Notes under the pieces: model-generated
What the model was told of the DNA's origin: nothing
The model's input: only the letters and a program-made list of their open reading frames with translations
Databases searched by the model: none
Origin: Gemmatimonadaceae bacterium
GTDB lineage: Bacteria > Gemmatimonadota > Gemmatimonadetes > Gemmatimonadales > Gemmatimonadaceae
Length of the DNA: 48,616 nucleotides
Direction of reading: 5' to 3'
Assembly: GCA_025930755.1 (NCBI GenBank)
Contig: JAICOJ010000015.1
Location: 1-48,616, forward strand
Position numbers and translations under genes: made by a program
Part shown: one piece after another, positions 1 to 8,675 of the stretch
How the letters are laid out: each line of letters starts with the position of its first letter
Numbering within the stretch: position 1 is the stretch's first letter

Positions 1-1
1 G

Positions 2-262
2 ATCGACCAGGCGTCAGCGGACATCGTCCGCACCGCCGAAAAGACGGGCGCACAGGTATCGGGGCCGATTCCGCTCCCGACGAAGACGAAGCGCTGGACG
101 GTGCTCCGCTCGCCGCACGTGGACAAGAAGTCGCGCGAGCAGTTCGAGCTCAAGACGCACAAGCGCGTCATCGACATTCTCGATTCGCGCGCGCAGACGG
201 TGGACGCGTTGACGAAGCTGGATCTGCCCGCTGGCGTGGACGTCGAGATCAAGGTCGAGTGA
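2..262 (+). CDS. rpsJ: 30S ribosomal protein S10 (5'-truncated)
   Basis: The window opens inside this gene; 86 codons remain in frame, ending at TGA 260-262. S10 binds the head of the small subunit and, as NusE, takes part in antitermination. The visible part holds the family core: [20 protein letters not shown] followed by the K-S-R-E-Q-F-E loop and the C-terminal strand ending in D-V-E-I-K-V-E. Roughly the first 15-20 residues lie upstream of the window. It is the first gene of the S10 operon here, 4 nt before rplC, as in most bacteria. Identification is secure from sequence and order; the start cannot be seen. Confidence 0.97.
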   Translation: MDQASADIVRTAEKTGAQVSGPIPLPTKTKRWTVLRSPHVDKKSREQFELKTHKRVIDILDSRAQTVDALTKLDLPAGVDVEIKVE

Positions 263-266
263 GCTC

Positions 267-950
267 ATGATCGGAATCATTGGCAAGAAGCTGGGGATGA
301 CCCAGATCTTCAACGAGGCGGGGCAGCAGATTCCCGTGACGGTCGTCGAGGCGCCGCCGAATCCGGTGGTGTTCGTGAACGAGAAGGAGCGGATGGGATA
401 CGCGTCCGTGCAGCTCGGGTACGGGCAGCAGCGCATGCGTCGCGCGTCGAAGTCCAACGAACGCACGCCGCGCGGGCGTCGCGCGTCGAAAGCCGAGGTG
501 GGGCATGCGGCGAAGGCCGGCCTCGAGGCGCCGCCGGCGGTGCTTCGCAGCTTTCGCATCGATGACGCGCCCGGGAAGAAGCCGGAGATCCCGTCGTACA
601 AGGTGGGCGACGTGGTGAAGGTCGACATCTTCGCGCCCGGCGAGAAGGTGAAGGTCACCGGGACGTCGAAAGGGCGTGGGTTTCAGGGCGTCGTCAAGCG
701 GTACGGAATCGGTGGTGGGCCGAACACGCACGGCAACACGAAGCACCGCCGGCCCGGCTCGATCGGCCCCGGTACCGACCCGTCGCGCGTGATCAAGGGC
801 AAGAAGATGCCCGGACACTACGGCGCCGCGCGGCACACGGAGACGAATCTCCGCGTCGAAAAGATCGACGTGGAGCGGAACCTCATCTACATCCGCGGCG
901 CGGTGGCCGGTCCCACGAACGGGATCCTCCTCGTCCGCAAGCAAGGCTGA
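267..950 (+). CDS. rplC: 50S ribosomal protein L3
   Basis: 227 residues starting MIGIIGKKLGMTQIF, the standard L3 N-terminus. L3 is an early-assembly 23S rRNA-binding protein whose long loop reaches towards the peptidyl transferase centre. The loop is visible as GGPNTHGNTKHRRPGSIG, close to the usual bacterial motif. The region around residues 55-95 (rich in R, K, A) is somewhat longer than in E. coli L3 (209 aa). It starts 4 nt after rpsJ and ends 4 nt before rplD, so it is part of the same transcript. No anomaly in frame or key residues. Confidence 0.98.
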   Translation: MIGIIGKKLGMTQIFNEAGQQIPVTVVEAPPNPVVFVNEKERMGYASVQLGYGQQRMRRASKSNERTPRGRRASKAEVGHAAKAGLEAPPAVLRSFRIDDAPGKKPEIPSYKVGDVVKVDIFAPGEKVKVTGTSKGRGFQGVVKRYGIGGGPNTHGNTKHRRPGSIGPGTDPSRVIKGKKMPGHYGAARHTETNLRVEKIDVERNLIYIRGAVAGPTNGILLVRKQG

Positions 951-954
951 GCGC

Positions 955-1824
955 ATGGCTGAGACCGAGACATTGAACGCCGCCGCGTACACGGCGTTAG
1001 GGACCGAGCGGGAGCGCGTGGCGCTGCCCGAGGAGATGTTCGACGGGACCGTGAACATGCCCGTGCTGCACCAGGCGGTGAAGGCGTTCCTCGCCAACCA
1101 GCGCCAGGGGACCGCGGCGACGAAGATCCGGAAGTACGTGGTCGGCGGCAACCAGAAGCCCTGGAAGCAGAAGGGCACCGGTCGCGCCCGTCAGGGCTCG
1201 ATTCGCGCGCCGCATTGGGTCGGGGGCGGTACGGTCTTCGGGCCGCAGCCCCGCAGCTACCGGCAGGACGTGCCGCGCCAGGTGAAGGCGCTCGCGCGCA
1301 AGAGTGCGCTGAACGCGCGCGCGCGGGAGGAATCGCTCTTCGTCGTCGATCGCTTCACGCTCGATGCGCCGAAGACCAAGCGCATCGTGGCGCTGCTCGA
1401 CCGGCTCGACCTGGTCGGCCGGAAGGTGCTCATTCTGACGAATGGCCTCAATCAGAACGTGTATCTGAGCGCGCGGAATCTTCAGGACGTTCAGGTGATG
1501 CCGTACGGCGACGTGTCCGCCTATCACGTGCTGTGGTCGGATGTCGTGCTCGTCGAGGCCGGAGCGTTAGGCCAGGAGCTCGAGCCGGTGGAAGAGACGG
1601 AGCCGACGGAGCGCCCGCGCCGGAGCGCCAGGAAGCCGCGCCGCGCGAAGGCCGCCGGCGAGGCGACGGCCGCACCGAGGAAGAAGGGCGCGCGGAAGAC
1701 GGCGAAGCCGGCGGCGCGCAAGGCCTCGGCCAAGAAGCCCGCGCGGAAGGCGGCTGGCAAGCCCGCGGCGCGGAAGAAGGCCGCGCCGAAGAAGAAGGGC
1801 GGCGACAAGAAGAAGGGGAAGTAA
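955..1824 (+). CDS. rplD: 50S ribosomal protein L4 with long basic C-terminal tail
   Basis: 289 residues, against about 200 for the usual L4. Residues 1-207 are a normal L4: the KPWKQKGTGRARQGSIRAPH loop that lines the exit tunnel is intact at about residues 60-85, and the C-terminal core ends in the V-L-W-S-D-V-V-L-V-E segment. Residues 208-289 form an extra low-complexity tail dominated by K, A, R and P, resembling a histone H1 or AlgP-type tail. L4 also regulates its own operon in E. coli; nothing here shows that. The tail is in frame and followed 3 nt later by rplW, so it is not a frameshift artefact. Confidence 0.97.
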   Translation: MAETETLNAAAYTALGTERERVALPEEMFDGTVNMPVLHQAVKAFLANQRQGTAATKIRKYVVGGNQKPWKQKGTGRARQGSIRAPHWVGGGTVFGPQPRSYRQDVPRQVKALARKSALNARAREESLFVVDRFTLDAPKTKRIVALLDRLDLVGRKVLILTNGLNQNVYLSARNLQDVQVMPYGDVSAYHVLWSDVVLVEAGALGQELEPVEETEPTERPRRSARKPRRAKAAGEATAAPRKKGARKTAKPAARKASAKKPARKAAGKPAARKKAAPKKKGGDKKKGK

Positions 1825-1827
1825 GCG

Positions 1828-2118
1828 ATGCCGACCATTCATGAGATCGTGGTCCGTCCGGTGATCACGGAAAAGAGCTCGGCTGCGTTCCACGAGCGGC
1901 AGGAGTACACGTTCGAGGTGCATCCCAAGGCGACGAAGCCCGCGATCAAGCAGGCGATCGAGGCGCTGTTCGGGGTCCACGTCGAGGGGGTGTGGACGTC
2001 GAACCGGCGCGGCAAAACCCGACGGGTGGGCAAGAGCGTCGGCACGCGCAACAACTGGAAAAAGGCGATCGTGCGTCTCCGCGAAGGAGAAACGATCGAG
2101 GAAATCTTCGAGGGCTGA
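1828..2118 (+). CDS. rplW: 50S ribosomal protein L23
   Basis: 96 residues, normal family length. L23 sits at the mouth of the peptide exit tunnel and docks trigger factor and SRP. The family start (IVVRPVITEKS), the Y-T-F-E-V motif and the conserved N-R-R-G-K-T-R-R-V-G loop are visible. It lies 3 nt after rplD and 3 nt before rplB, in canonical S10-operon order. Confidence 0.98.
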   Translation: MPTIHEIVVRPVITEKSSAAFHERQEYTFEVHPKATKPAIKQAIEALFGVHVEGVWTSNRRGKTRRVGKSVGTRNNWKKAIVRLREGETIEEIFEG

Positions 2119-2121
2119 CGG

Positions 2122-2955
2122 ATGCCAACGCGTCAATTCAAGCCGGTCACGAGCGGGTCGCGCTTTCGCTCGGTCTCCGATTTCGCGGAGATCACACGCT
2201 CGACGCCGGAGAAGTCGCTGACCGAGCCGCTCAAGAAGTCGGGTGGCCGCGACAACCACGGTCACATCTCGATGCGGCGGCGGGGTGGTGGACACAAGCG
2301 CAAGTATCGCGTGATCGACTTCAAGCGGAACAAGCACGGCGTTGCGGCGGTGGTGCGGGAGATCGAGTACGATCCCAACCGGTCGGCGCGCATCGCGCTC
2401 GTCGAGTACAGCGATGGCGAGAAGCGCTACATCCTGCACCCCAAGGGGCTGGCGGTCGGCGATTCGGTGTCGTCGGGTCCGGGCGCGGACATTCGGACGG
2501 GGAACGCGATCCCGCTTCGGGAGATTCCGCTCGGGACGGCCGTGCATAACGTCGAGCTTCGCATCGGGCGCGGCGGGCAGCTGGCGCGCTCGGCGGGGAC
2601 GAGCCTCCAGGTCGTGGCGAAGGAAGGCGAGTACGTCACGCTGAAGATGCCGTCGACGGAAGTACGCCTGGTGCACGGCAACTGCCTCGCCACGATCGGC
2701 GAGGTGGGGAACGCCGAGCACGAGCTCCAGTCGCACGGGAAGGCGGGCAAGACGCGCTGGCTCGGACGGCGTCCGAAGGTCCGCGGTGAGGTAATGAATC
2801 CGGTCGATCACCCCCACGGCGGCCGGACGCGTGGCGGACGCAACGTCGTCAGCCCGTGGGGCAAGAAGGAAGGGGTGAAGACGCGGAACAAGAAGAAGTC
2901 GTCGCAGCGCCTGATCGTGCGCGGACGCAAGCGGGGGAAGGCGACTACAAGCTAA
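2122..2955 (+). CDS. rplB: 50S ribosomal protein L2
   Basis: 277 residues, the normal length for L2, which binds domain IV of 23S rRNA and is needed for subunit joining and peptidyl transfer. The signature [12 protein letters not shown] with the functional histidine is present near residue 230, and the N-terminal [20 protein letters not shown] block is intact. The C-terminus ends in a basic R-G-R-K-R-G-K-A sequence. The stop codon is followed directly by a 25-bp inverted repeat separating it from rpsS, the first sizeable gap in the operon (about 115 nt). Confidence 0.98.
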   Translation: MPTRQFKPVTSGSRFRSVSDFAEITRSTPEKSLTEPLKKSGGRDNHGHISMRRRGGGHKRKYRVIDFKRNKHGVAAVVREIEYDPNRSARIALVEYSDGEKRYILHPKGLAVGDSVSSGPGADIRTGNAIPLREIPLGTAVHNVELRIGRGGQLARSAGTSLQVVAKEGEYVTLKMPSTEVRLVHGNCLATIGEVGNAEHELQSHGKAGKTRWLGRRPKVRGEVMNPVDHPHGGRTRGGRNVVSPWGKKEGVKTRNKKKSSQRLIVRGRKRGKATTS

Positions 2956-2956
2956 C

Positions 2957-3036
2957 CGCGAACTGCGAACTGCGAACTGCGAAGACAACAAACCGCAGCG
3001 CTCGCAGCTCGCAGTTCGCAGTTCGCAGTTCGCAGC
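2957..3036. repeat. Inverted repeat, word AACTGCG, between rplB and rpsS
   Basis: The left arm (2958-2982) holds three copies of the 7-mer GCGAACT plus GCGA. The right arm (3009-3033) is its perfect reverse complement: 25 paired bases with a spacer of about 26 nt. RNA from either strand would form a long stable hairpin. No U-tract follows, so it is not a classical intrinsic terminator, and it lies inside an operon that must be read through. It is one of the word-built hairpins described under findings. Confidence 0.9.
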
Positions 3037-3070
3037 ATACACTGATCTTTCCTAATCGAGATCTCTGCTC

Positions 3071-3412
3071 ATGGGACGCAGCGTAAAGAAGGGCCCGTTC
3101 ATTCAAGAGTCGCTCATGAAGCGCGTGCGCTCGATGAATGACCGGAACGAGAAGCGGGTGATGAAGACCTGGTCGCGCGCGAGCACGATCACGCCGGATT
3201 TCGTGGGGCACACCTTCGCGGTGCATAACGGGAACAAGTTCATCCCGGTGTATGTCACCGAGAACATGGTGGGCCACCGGCTGGGCGAGTTCGCGCCCAC
3301 GCGCCTGTTCCGCGGGCACACCGGCGCCAACAAGGTGGACAAGAAGGCGACGCCGTCGGCGACGCCGGCTGTGCCGGCGCCCGGAGGCAAGGGAGGAGGC
3401 AAACCCGCATGA
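3071..3412 (+). CDS. rpsS: 30S ribosomal protein S19
   Basis: 113 residues. S19 sits in the 30S head near the decoding site. The first 90 residues are standard ([11 protein letters not shown] start, [14 protein letters not shown] and the [12 protein letters not shown] motif). Residues about 90-113 are an extra tail rich in A, P, G and K. The start is the only ATG consistent with the family N-terminus. It follows the rplB/rpsS inverted repeat, has no strong Shine-Dalgarno, and overlaps rplV by 4 nt. Confidence 0.97.
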   Translation: MGRSVKKGPFIQESLMKRVRSMNDRNEKRVMKTWSRASTITPDFVGHTFAVHNGNKFIPVYVTENMVGHRLGEFAPTRLFRGHTGANKVDKKATPSATPAVPAPGGKGGGKPA

Positions 3413-3768
3413 CCGACGTACGAGCCTTTCAGCGGACGACGCGACAGTCGCCCTACAAGATGCGGCTGGTCATCGACCAGATCCGCGGCAAGGACGTGAA
3501 CGAGGCGCTGGCCTTGTTGGCGTTCTCGAAGAAGCACGCCGCCAAGCAGATCGAGAAGACGCTCAAGTCCGCCGTGGCGAACGCGGAATTCAAGGCGCGC
3601 GAGTCGGGCGAGCCGCTCGATACCGACCGCCTGTACGTCAAGCACGCGATAGTCAACGAGGGGCCGAAGCTCAAGCGCTTCATGCCGGCGGCGATGGGCC
3701 GCGCGACCCCCATTCAGAAGCGGACGAGCCACGTGGAAATCGTGGTCGCCGAGCGAGGCGAACGCTAA
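3409..3768 (+). CDS. rplV: 50S ribosomal protein L22
   Basis: 119 residues, normal length. L22 contacts all 23S rRNA domains, and its beta-hairpin lines the exit tunnel. The N-terminal [13 protein letters not shown] segment and the hairpin tip sequence around [11 protein letters not shown] (residues 96-106) are clear. It overlaps rpsS by 4 nt at the start and rpsC by 1 nt at the end, which suggests coupled translation. Confidence 0.98.
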   Translation: MTDVRAFQRTTRQSPYKMRLVIDQIRGKDVNEALALLAFSKKHAAKQIEKTLKSAVANAEFKARESGEPLDTDRLYVKHAIVNEGPKLKRFMPAAMGRATPIQKRTSHVEIVVAERGER

Positions 3769-4427
3769 TGGGTCAGAAGACGCATCCGATCGGGTTCCGG
3801 CTGGGAATCACCAAGCTGCACAAGTCACGCTGGTACGCCAATCGTGAGTTCCCCGCGCTGCTCAAGGAAGACGAGCTCCTGCGCAAGTATCTCAAGGCGC
3901 GCCTCGGTCACGCGGCGATCGCGGACATCCAGATCGAGCGCAAGCCCGGCAAGGTGGTGGTGACGATCCACACCGGCCGTCCTGGCGTCGTGATCGGAAA
4001 GAAGGGTGCCGAGGTGGACAAGCTGCGCGATGAGCTGGCGAAGCTCAGCGGCAAGGAAGTCGGCATCAACGTCGAAGAGATCAAGCGCCCGGAGCTCGAT
4101 GCGCAGCTCGTCGCGGATCAGGTGGCCGCGCAGCTCGCGCAGCGCATCTCGTTCCGTCGCGCGATGAAGCGCGCGGTGCAGAGCGCGATGCGGATGGGTG
4201 CGCAGGGGATCAAGATCAAGACGGGTGGGCGCCTGGGTGGCGCCGAGATCGCGCGCGTCGAAGGCTACCACGAGGGCCGGGTTCCGCTTCACACGCTCCG
4301 CGCGGACATCGATTACGCGACGTCCACCGCCAAGACCACCTTCGGCACCATTGGGGTGAAGGTGTGGATCTTCAAGGGTGAAGTCGTGGAAGATCGCCGC
4401 GGCAACACGTACTCGACGGGCCTCTGA
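3768..4427 (+). CDS. rpsC: 30S ribosomal protein S3
   Basis: 219 residues. S3 is part of the mRNA entry tunnel with S4 and S5 and has helicase-related basic residues. The start [13 protein letters not shown] is diagnostic; its ATG shares one base with the rplV stop (TAATG). The KH domain [10 protein letters not shown] loop is visible near residue 75, and the C-terminal domain contains [17 protein letters not shown]. Length is normal and no extension is present. Confidence 0.98.
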   Translation: MGQKTHPIGFRLGITKLHKSRWYANREFPALLKEDELLRKYLKARLGHAAIADIQIERKPGKVVVTIHTGRPGVVIGKKGAEVDKLRDELAKLSGKEVGINVEEIKRPELDAQLVADQVAAQLAQRISFRRAMKRAVQSAMRMGAQGIKIKTGGRLGGAEIARVEGYHEGRVPLHTLRADIDYATSTAKTTFGTIGVKVWIFKGEVVEDRRGNTYSTGL

Positions 4428-4437
4428 GGATCGACCG

Positions 4438-4869
4438 ATGCTGAGTCCGAAGCGCGTCAAGTTTCGCAAGATGTTCAAGGGGCGCACGCGGGGGATGGCG
4501 ACGCGCGGCGCCGAAATCTCGTTCGGGCATTATGGGCTGCAGGCGGTCGAGCCCGGGTGGGTCTCCAACCGGCAGATCGAGGCGGCGCGTGTCGCCCTCA
4601 CGAGGCACATCAAGCGCGGGGGGAAGGTGTGGATCCGCATCTTTCCCGACAAGCCGATCACGAAGAAGCCCGCCGAGACCCGGATGGGCAAGGGGAAGGG
4701 ATCGCCGGAAGGATGGGTGGCAGTCGTGAAGCCCGGGCGCGTGATGTTCGAGCTCGAGGGTGTGGACCGGAAGACGGCCGAGATCGCGATGGCGCTCGCG
4801 GCCGCGAAGCTGGGGGTGAAGTCCAAGTTCGTCGTTCGCGAGGAGGCGCACACCGATGCAGGCCACTGA
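4438..4869 (+). CDS. rplP: 50S ribosomal protein L16
   Basis: 143 residues from ATG 4438 ([19 protein letters not shown]), the normal family start; a longer in-frame reading beginning at 4378 would overlap rpsC by 50 nt and is not credible. L16 helps organise the A site of the 50S subunit. Core motifs such as F-G-H-Y-G-L-Q-A and [12 protein letters not shown] are intact. It overlaps rpmC by 14 nt. Confidence 0.97.
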   Translation: MLSPKRVKFRKMFKGRTRGMATRGAEISFGHYGLQAVEPGWVSNRQIEAARVALTRHIKRGGKVWIRIFPDKPITKKPAETRMGKGKGSPEGWVAVVKPGRVMFELEGVDRKTAEIAMALAAAKLGVKSKFVVREEAHTDAGH

Positions 4870-5155
4870 GATACGCGAGCTCAACGATCAGGAGCTTCGG
4901 GACCGGATCGCCGAGCTTCGGGAGGAGCGCTTCCGACTCCGCCTGCGGGCGGCGACGCAACCGCTCGAGCAGCCGCACCGGCTGCGTGATCTCCGCAAGG
5001 ACATCGCGCGCATGATGACGGTGCTGACGGCACGGCAGAAGGGCATCACCGCACCGGCACCATCGGGGGGGTCGACGGAAACCAAGGCTCCGAAGACGAA
5101 GCGTGCAACCAAGACGACGAAGACGAAGCGGGCGACTGCCCGCCGTGGCCGCTAG
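4856..5155 (+). CDS. rpmC: 50S ribosomal protein L29 with C-terminal tail
   Basis: 99 residues against about 65 for most L29. Residues 1-64 form the two-helix L29 fold: [12 protein letters not shown], then [11 protein letters not shown] and the [12 protein letters not shown] segment. Residues 65-99 are a T/K/A/P-rich tail ending in A-R-R-G-R, similar in style to the L4 tail. L29 lies near the exit tunnel next to L23. The gene overlaps rplP by 14 nt. Confidence 0.95.
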   Translation: MQATEIRELNDQELRDRIAELREERFRLRLRAATQPLEQPHRLRDLRKDIARMMTVLTARQKGITAPAPSGGSTETKAPKTKRATKTTKTKRATARRGR

Positions 5156-5173
5156 TCAGGAGCGATCAGGGAC

Positions 5174-5458
5174 ATGGCCGAGATGATGAAGACCGAGAGC
5201 ACCTCGACGCGCGGCACGCGGAAATCCCGCATCGGCATCGTGGTGAGCGACAAGATGCAGAAGACGGTGGTCGTCGCGATCGAGCGTCGGTTTCCGCACC
5301 CGCTGTACGGGAAAATGGTGACCCGGACGAAGCGGCTGAAGGCGCACGACGAGGAGAACTCCGCCAAGACCGGCGACCGCGTGCGCATCATGGAAACCCG
5401 GCCGCTGTCCAAGGACAAGCGGTGGCGCGTCGTCGAGATCATCGAGCGCGCGCGGTAA
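5174..5458 (+). CDS. rpsQ: 30S ribosomal protein S17
   Basis: 94 residues. S17 is a primary 16S rRNA-binding protein with an OB fold. The motif [16 protein letters not shown] followed by the [10 protein letters not shown] segment identifies it. About 14 extra N-terminal residues ([14 protein letters not shown]) precede the core; an internal ATG at codon 4 or 5 is a possible alternative start. It is 18 nt after rpmC and 12 nt before rplN. Confidence 0.97.
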   Translation: MAEMMKTESTSTRGTRKSRIGIVVSDKMQKTVVVAIERRFPHPLYGKMVTRTKRLKAHDEENSAKTGDRVRIMETRPLSKDKRWRVVEIIERAR

Positions 5459-5470
5459 GGGAGACGAGCC

Positions 5471-5839
5471 ATGATTCAGCAGGAATCGGTAGTCAAAGTC
5501 GCGGACAACTCGGGTGCCAAACGCGCCCTGGTCATCCGCGTGCTGGGAGGAACGCGCCGGCGCTACGCCGGCCTCGGCGATCAGGTGATCGTCGCGGTCA
5601 AGGATGCGCTTCCCAACGGGACCGTGAAAAAGTCCGATGTCGCGCGCGCGGTCGTCGTGCGCACGGCGAAGGAGACGCGCCGCAAGGATGGCAGCTACAT
5701 CCGGTTCGACGAGAACGCGGTCGTCATCATCAACGAGGCGGGCGAGCCGCGCGCGACGCGCATCTTCGGTCCCGTGGCGCGCGAGCTCCGCGAGAAGAAG
5801 TTCATGAAGATCGTCTCGCTCGCGCCGGAGGTGCTCTAG
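5471..5839 (+). CDS. rplN: 50S ribosomal protein L14
   Basis: 122 residues, exactly the family length. L14 forms an intersubunit bridge with 16S rRNA. It starts MIQQES and continues [10 protein letters not shown], both typical; the conserved [11 protein letters not shown] block and the C-terminal I-V-S-L-A-P-E-V-L are intact. It is separated from rplX by a single base. Confidence 0.98.
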   Translation: MIQQESVVKVADNSGAKRALVIRVLGGTRRRYAGLGDQVIVAVKDALPNGTVKKSDVARAVVVRTAKETRRKDGSYIRFDENAVVIINEAGEPRATRIFGPVARELREKKFMKIVSLAPEVL

Positions 5840-5840
5840 C

Positions 5841-6239
5841 ATGCGGATCCTGAGATATCGAAAGGCGGAGCGGCTGAAGAATCGCCGCCGCCACGAGCAG
5901 AATGCGGAGCGGATGAAGCTGCATGTCACGCGCGGCGATACCGTCCGCGTCATGCGCGGTGACGACAAGGGGAAGGAAGGGAAGGTCCTGCGCGTGTACC
6001 CGAAGACGGGGCGCATCACGATCGAGGGTGTGAACATCGTGAAGAAGCACCGCAAGGCCCGGCGCGAGAACGAGCAGAGCGGGATCATCGATTTCCCGGC
6101 GCCGGTCCATGCGTCCAACGTCATGCTGATCGATCCGAAGTCGGGGGCGCCGACGCGGGTACGCGCGCGCATCGATGACGACGGAACGAAGGAGCGCATT
6201 AGCGTGAAGAGCGGGGATGCGATTCCCCGCACGCGCTGA
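5841..6239 (+). CDS. rplX: 50S ribosomal protein L24
   Basis: 132 residues from ATG 5841, one base after the rplN stop. L24 initiates 50S assembly and has a KOW motif, seen here as R-G-D-T-V-R-V-M-R-G-D-D-K-G-K-E-G-K-V. The KOW domain begins only at residue 30; a second ATG at 5913 (MKLHV) would give a 108-residue protein of typical length. The first 24 residues are strongly basic and could be either a real extension or untranslated. The gene identity is certain; the start is not. Confidence 0.95.
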   Translation: MRILRYRKAERLKNRRRHEQNAERMKLHVTRGDTVRVMRGDDKGKEGKVLRVYPKTGRITIEGVNIVKKHRKARRENEQSGIIDFPAPVHASNVMLIDPKSGAPTRVRARIDDDGTKERISVKSGDAIPRTR

Positions 6240-6250
6240 GAGAGGAAGCA

Positions 6251-6901
6251 ATGGCTACCAAGGAAAAGAAGCAGAAGAAGGCCGACACGCAGGTCGTCGA
6301 GAAGCCGCACCGTGGCGTCGACACGCCCGCGCCCAAGCCGCGCCTCAAGGAGTACTACGAGACGACGCTGCGGCAGCGCCTCATGCAGCAGTTCGGCTAC
6401 ACGAACACCCACGAGATTCCGAAGCTCGAGAAGATCGTCGTGAACGTGGGACTGGGCGAGGCGGTGAAACAGCCCAAGCTGCTCGACAGCGTCGTCACCG
6501 AGCTCGGCTTGATCACGGGCCAACGGGCGGTGCGCACCCGCGCGAAGAAGTCGATCTCGAACTTCGGGCTGCGCGAGGGCCAGGAGATCGGCGCGAGCGT
6601 GACGCTGCGCGGCGCGCGGATGTGGGAGTTCCTCGATCGCCTGCTGAACGTCGCGATGCCACGGATCCGTGACTTCCGCGGCGTGAACACGCGGTCGTTC
6701 GACGGTCGCGGGAACTTCTCCCTCGGCCTCAAGGAGCAGGTGATCTTCCCCGAGATCAACTACGACCAGGTCGAGCAGGTGCACGGGCTGGACATCACGT
6801 TCGTGACGAGCACGCCGCGGGACGATCAAGCCTTTGCGTTGCTGCGGGAGTTGGGAATGCCGTTCCGCGGGGATGACAAACCGATCGTCGTCAATGCGTA
6901 A
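6251..6901 (+). CDS. rplE: 50S ribosomal protein L5
   Basis: 216 residues, about 35 longer than typical because of an N-terminal K/P-rich leader (residues 1-33) before L-K-E-Y-Y-E. L5 binds 5S rRNA in the central protuberance. The I-V-V-N-V-G-L-G-E-A motif, the G-Q-R-A-V-R-T-R-A-K-K-S-I-S-N-F segment and the C-terminal G-L-D-I-T-F-V-T-S-T are all present. It is followed by a gap of about 120 nt holding an imperfect inverted repeat before rpsN. Confidence 0.97.
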   Translation: MATKEKKQKKADTQVVEKPHRGVDTPAPKPRLKEYYETTLRQRLMQQFGYTNTHEIPKLEKIVVNVGLGEAVKQPKLLDSVVTELGLITGQRAVRTRAKKSISNFGLREGQEIGASVTLRGARMWEFLDRLLNVAMPRIRDFRGVNTRSFDGRGNFSLGLKEQVIFPEINYDQVEQVHGLDITFVTSTPRDDQAFALLRELGMPFRGDDKPIVVNA

Positions 6902-6909
6902 CGGCAACG

Positions 6910-6988
6910 ATGACAGAGTCGAGAAGACAGAGTTCAGAAGTCAGCAGGGCATTCTGACATCTGCATTCCGTCTTCTGAACCCTGTCAT
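6910..6988. repeat. Imperfect inverted repeat between rplE and rpsN
   Basis: ATGACAG (6910-6916) pairs with CTGTCAT (6982-6988), and GTTCAGAAG (6932-6940) with CTTCTGAAC (6972-6980). The words TCAGAAG and GACAGAG recur in variant form within the left half, and the right half carries the reverse complement of similar words. The architecture matches the other word-built hairpins but is more degenerate. No U-tract is seen. Confidence 0.65.
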
Positions 6989-7023
6989 GTTTGCAGTTCA
7001 CTTGAATACACAGAGGGCTCAGA

Positions 7024-7209
7024 ATGGCTCGTAAGGCCATGGTGGAGAAAGCGAAGCGCAAGCCGAAGTTCGGCGTGCGGCAGCACAACCGCTGTCAGCG
7101 CTGCGGGCGCTCGCGCGCGTATCTGCGGAAGTTCGGCCTCTGCCGCATCTGCTTCCGCGACCTGGCATTGTCCGGGATGATTCCCGGAGTCAGGAAGGCC
7201 AGCTGGTAA
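7024..7209 (+). CDS. rpsN: 30S ribosomal protein S14, zinc-binding type
   Basis: 61 residues, the short form of S14. Two CxxC pairs (C24-x2-C27 in N-R-C-Q-R-C-G, and C40-x2-C43 in L-C-R-I-C-F-R) make the zinc knuckle of the ancestral C+ type. S14 sits in the 30S head next to S3 and S19. The gene is flanked on both sides by inverted-repeat elements, which isolates it from rplE and rpsH by about 120 and 155 nt. The C-terminal [11 protein letters not shown] is typical. Confidence 0.97.
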   Translation: MARKAMVEKAKRKPKFGVRQHNRCQRCGRSRAYLRKFGLCRICFRDLALSGMIPGVRKASW

Positions 7210-7210
7210 C

Positions 7211-7290
7211 GGAACGAGGAACGAGGACCGAGGAAGCGGCGCTCGAGATCTCGAGCGGAGCGTTTCACGCCACCTCCTCATTCCTCGTTC
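7211..7290. repeat. Inverted repeat, word GAACGAG, between rpsN and rpsH
   Basis: GAACGAGGAACGAGGA (7212-7227) pairs with its reverse complement at 7275-7290 with one C/T difference that would be a G-U pair in RNA. The spacer contains the perfect 18-nt palindrome CGCTCGAGATCTCGAGCG at 7240-7257. The same word builds the elements downstream of secY and infA. Confidence 0.85.
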
Positions 7291-7364
7291 AGCACGATTC
7301 ACTTTGAACTTCCGCGCGTCTTTCCAGGCACGGAGAAGATACGGCGGGAAAGGAACTCTGTAGA

Positions 7365-7766
7365 ATGTCAATGACTGATCCGATCGCCGACATGCTCACG
7401 CGCATCCGCAATGCGTGCGGCTCGAAGCATCGCCGCGTGGACATGCCGGCATCGAAGATGAAGGTGGAAATCGCGAAGATCCTCATGGACAACGCGTACA
7501 TCAAGGACTTCAAGGTGCTCGACACCGAGGAAGGCCGGAAGCTCCTGCGCGTGTACCTCAAGTACGCGGCGGGCGAGCAGCCGGTCATCCGCGAGCTCAA
7601 GCGTGTGTCGACGCCGGGGCTTCGCCGCTATGTCGGCGTGAGCGAGATCCCGCGCATCCGCAACGGCCTCGGCATGGCGATCCTCAGCACCTCGCAGGGG
7701 CTGATGACCGATCGCCAGGCTCGTCAGGCGCGCACCGGCGGCGAGCTGCTCGCCGTGGTCTGGTAG
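7365..7766 (+). CDS. rpsH: 30S ribosomal protein S8
   Basis: 133 residues ([17 protein letters not shown] start; ATG 7371 is an alternative two codons later). S8 is a primary binder of 16S rRNA helix 21 and, in E. coli, the translational repressor of the spc operon. The C-terminal [16 protein letters not shown] block is intact, as is [10 protein letters not shown]. It is preceded by about 155 nt carrying the GAACGAG inverted repeat and lies 9 nt before rplF. Confidence 0.98.
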   Translation: MSMTDPIADMLTRIRNACGSKHRRVDMPASKMKVEIAKILMDNAYIKDFKVLDTEEGRKLLRVYLKYAAGEQPVIRELKRVSTPGLRRYVGVSEIPRIRNGLGMAILSTSQGLMTDRQARQARTGGELLAVVW

Positions 7767-7775
7767 GAGGGCCCG

Positions 7776-8315
7776 ATGTCGCGAATCGGAAAGAAGCCCA
7801 TTCCCGTGCCGAAGAACGTGACGGCGACGATCGATGGGCAGACGGTGAAGGTGAAGGGCCCCAAGGGGGAGCTCGAGCGGCGCCTGCACCCTTCCATGGC
7901 GATCGCGATGGAGGATGGGAACATCACCGTCGCACGCCCCTCGGATGAGCCGGGCCACCGCGCGCTGCACGGCCTCACGCGGACGCTCGTCGCCAACATG
8001 GTGGACGGCGTCACCAAGGGCTACTCGAAGCAGCTCGAGATCGTCGGCGTCGGCTACAAGGCGGAAGCCCGACCGTACGGGCTGCAGCTGGCGCTCGGGT
8101 TTTCGCACCCGGTGGAGTACCGCGCCCCGAAGGGGATCAAGCTGACGGCACCGCAGCCGACGCAAGTCATCATCGAAGGCGCGGACAAGGAGCTCGTCGG
8201 GCAGGTGGCGGCAGAGCTGCGAAGCCTGCGCCCGCCGGAGCCATACAAGGGGAAGGGCATCAAGTATCAGGGCGAGCAGATCCGCCGGAAGGCGGGCAAG
8301 GCGGGAGCCAAGTAA
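7776..8315 (+). CDS. rplF: 50S ribosomal protein L6
   Basis: 179 residues, normal length. L6 binds the sarcin-ricin loop region near the factor-binding centre. It starts MSRIGKKPI and holds the [10 protein letters not shown] motif; the second domain ends in [10 protein letters not shown], the family signature. Its stop overlaps the rplR start by one base (TAATG). Confidence 0.98.
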   Translation: MSRIGKKPIPVPKNVTATIDGQTVKVKGPKGELERRLHPSMAIAMEDGNITVARPSDEPGHRALHGLTRTLVANMVDGVTKGYSKQLEIVGVGYKAEARPYGLQLALGFSHPVEYRAPKGIKLTAPQPTQVIIEGADKELVGQVAAELRSLRPPEPYKGKGIKYQGEQIRRKAGKAGAK

Positions 8316-8674
8316 TGAGACCGATTCACAAGCCGAAGACGCGCGCCGAGAAGCGTCACCAGCGGCATTTGCGCGTGCGCAAGAAGGTGACGGGCACGGC
8401 GGAGCGTCCCCGTCTCGTCGTGTACCGTTCGATCAAGCACATCTACGCGCAGCTCGTCGACGATGGCGCCCAGCGGACGATTCTGACCGTCTCCGACAGC
8501 GGCGTCGCCGAGGGGAAGAAGACGGAGAAATCCGCCGAGGTCGGCAAGCGACTGGCCGCGAAGGCCAAGGACGCGGGGATCACGAAGGTCGTCTTCGACC
8601 GCGCTGGATACCGATATCACGGCCGCGTGAAGGCAGTGGCCGATGGCGCCCGTGAGGGCGGACTGGAGTTCTGA
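8315..8674 (+). CDS. rplR: 50S ribosomal protein L18
   Basis: 119 residues, normal length. L18 carries 5S rRNA into the central protuberance. The [14 protein letters not shown] motif, R-P-R-L-V-V-Y-R-S and the C-terminal [14 protein letters not shown] are typical. Start and stop overlap or abut rplF and rpsE. Confidence 0.98.
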   Translation: MRPIHKPKTRAEKRHQRHLRVRKKVTGTAERPRLVVYRSIKHIYAQLVDDGAQRTILTVSDSGVAEGKKTEKSAEVGKRLAAKAKDAGITKVVFDRAGYRYHGRVKAVADGAREGGLEF

Positions 8675-8675
8675 C

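Noticed and set aside
2957-3036. Intrinsic terminator after rplB
   Set aside because: The hairpin lacks a U-tract, and the downstream ribosomal genes have no visible promoter, so a full stop here is unlikely.
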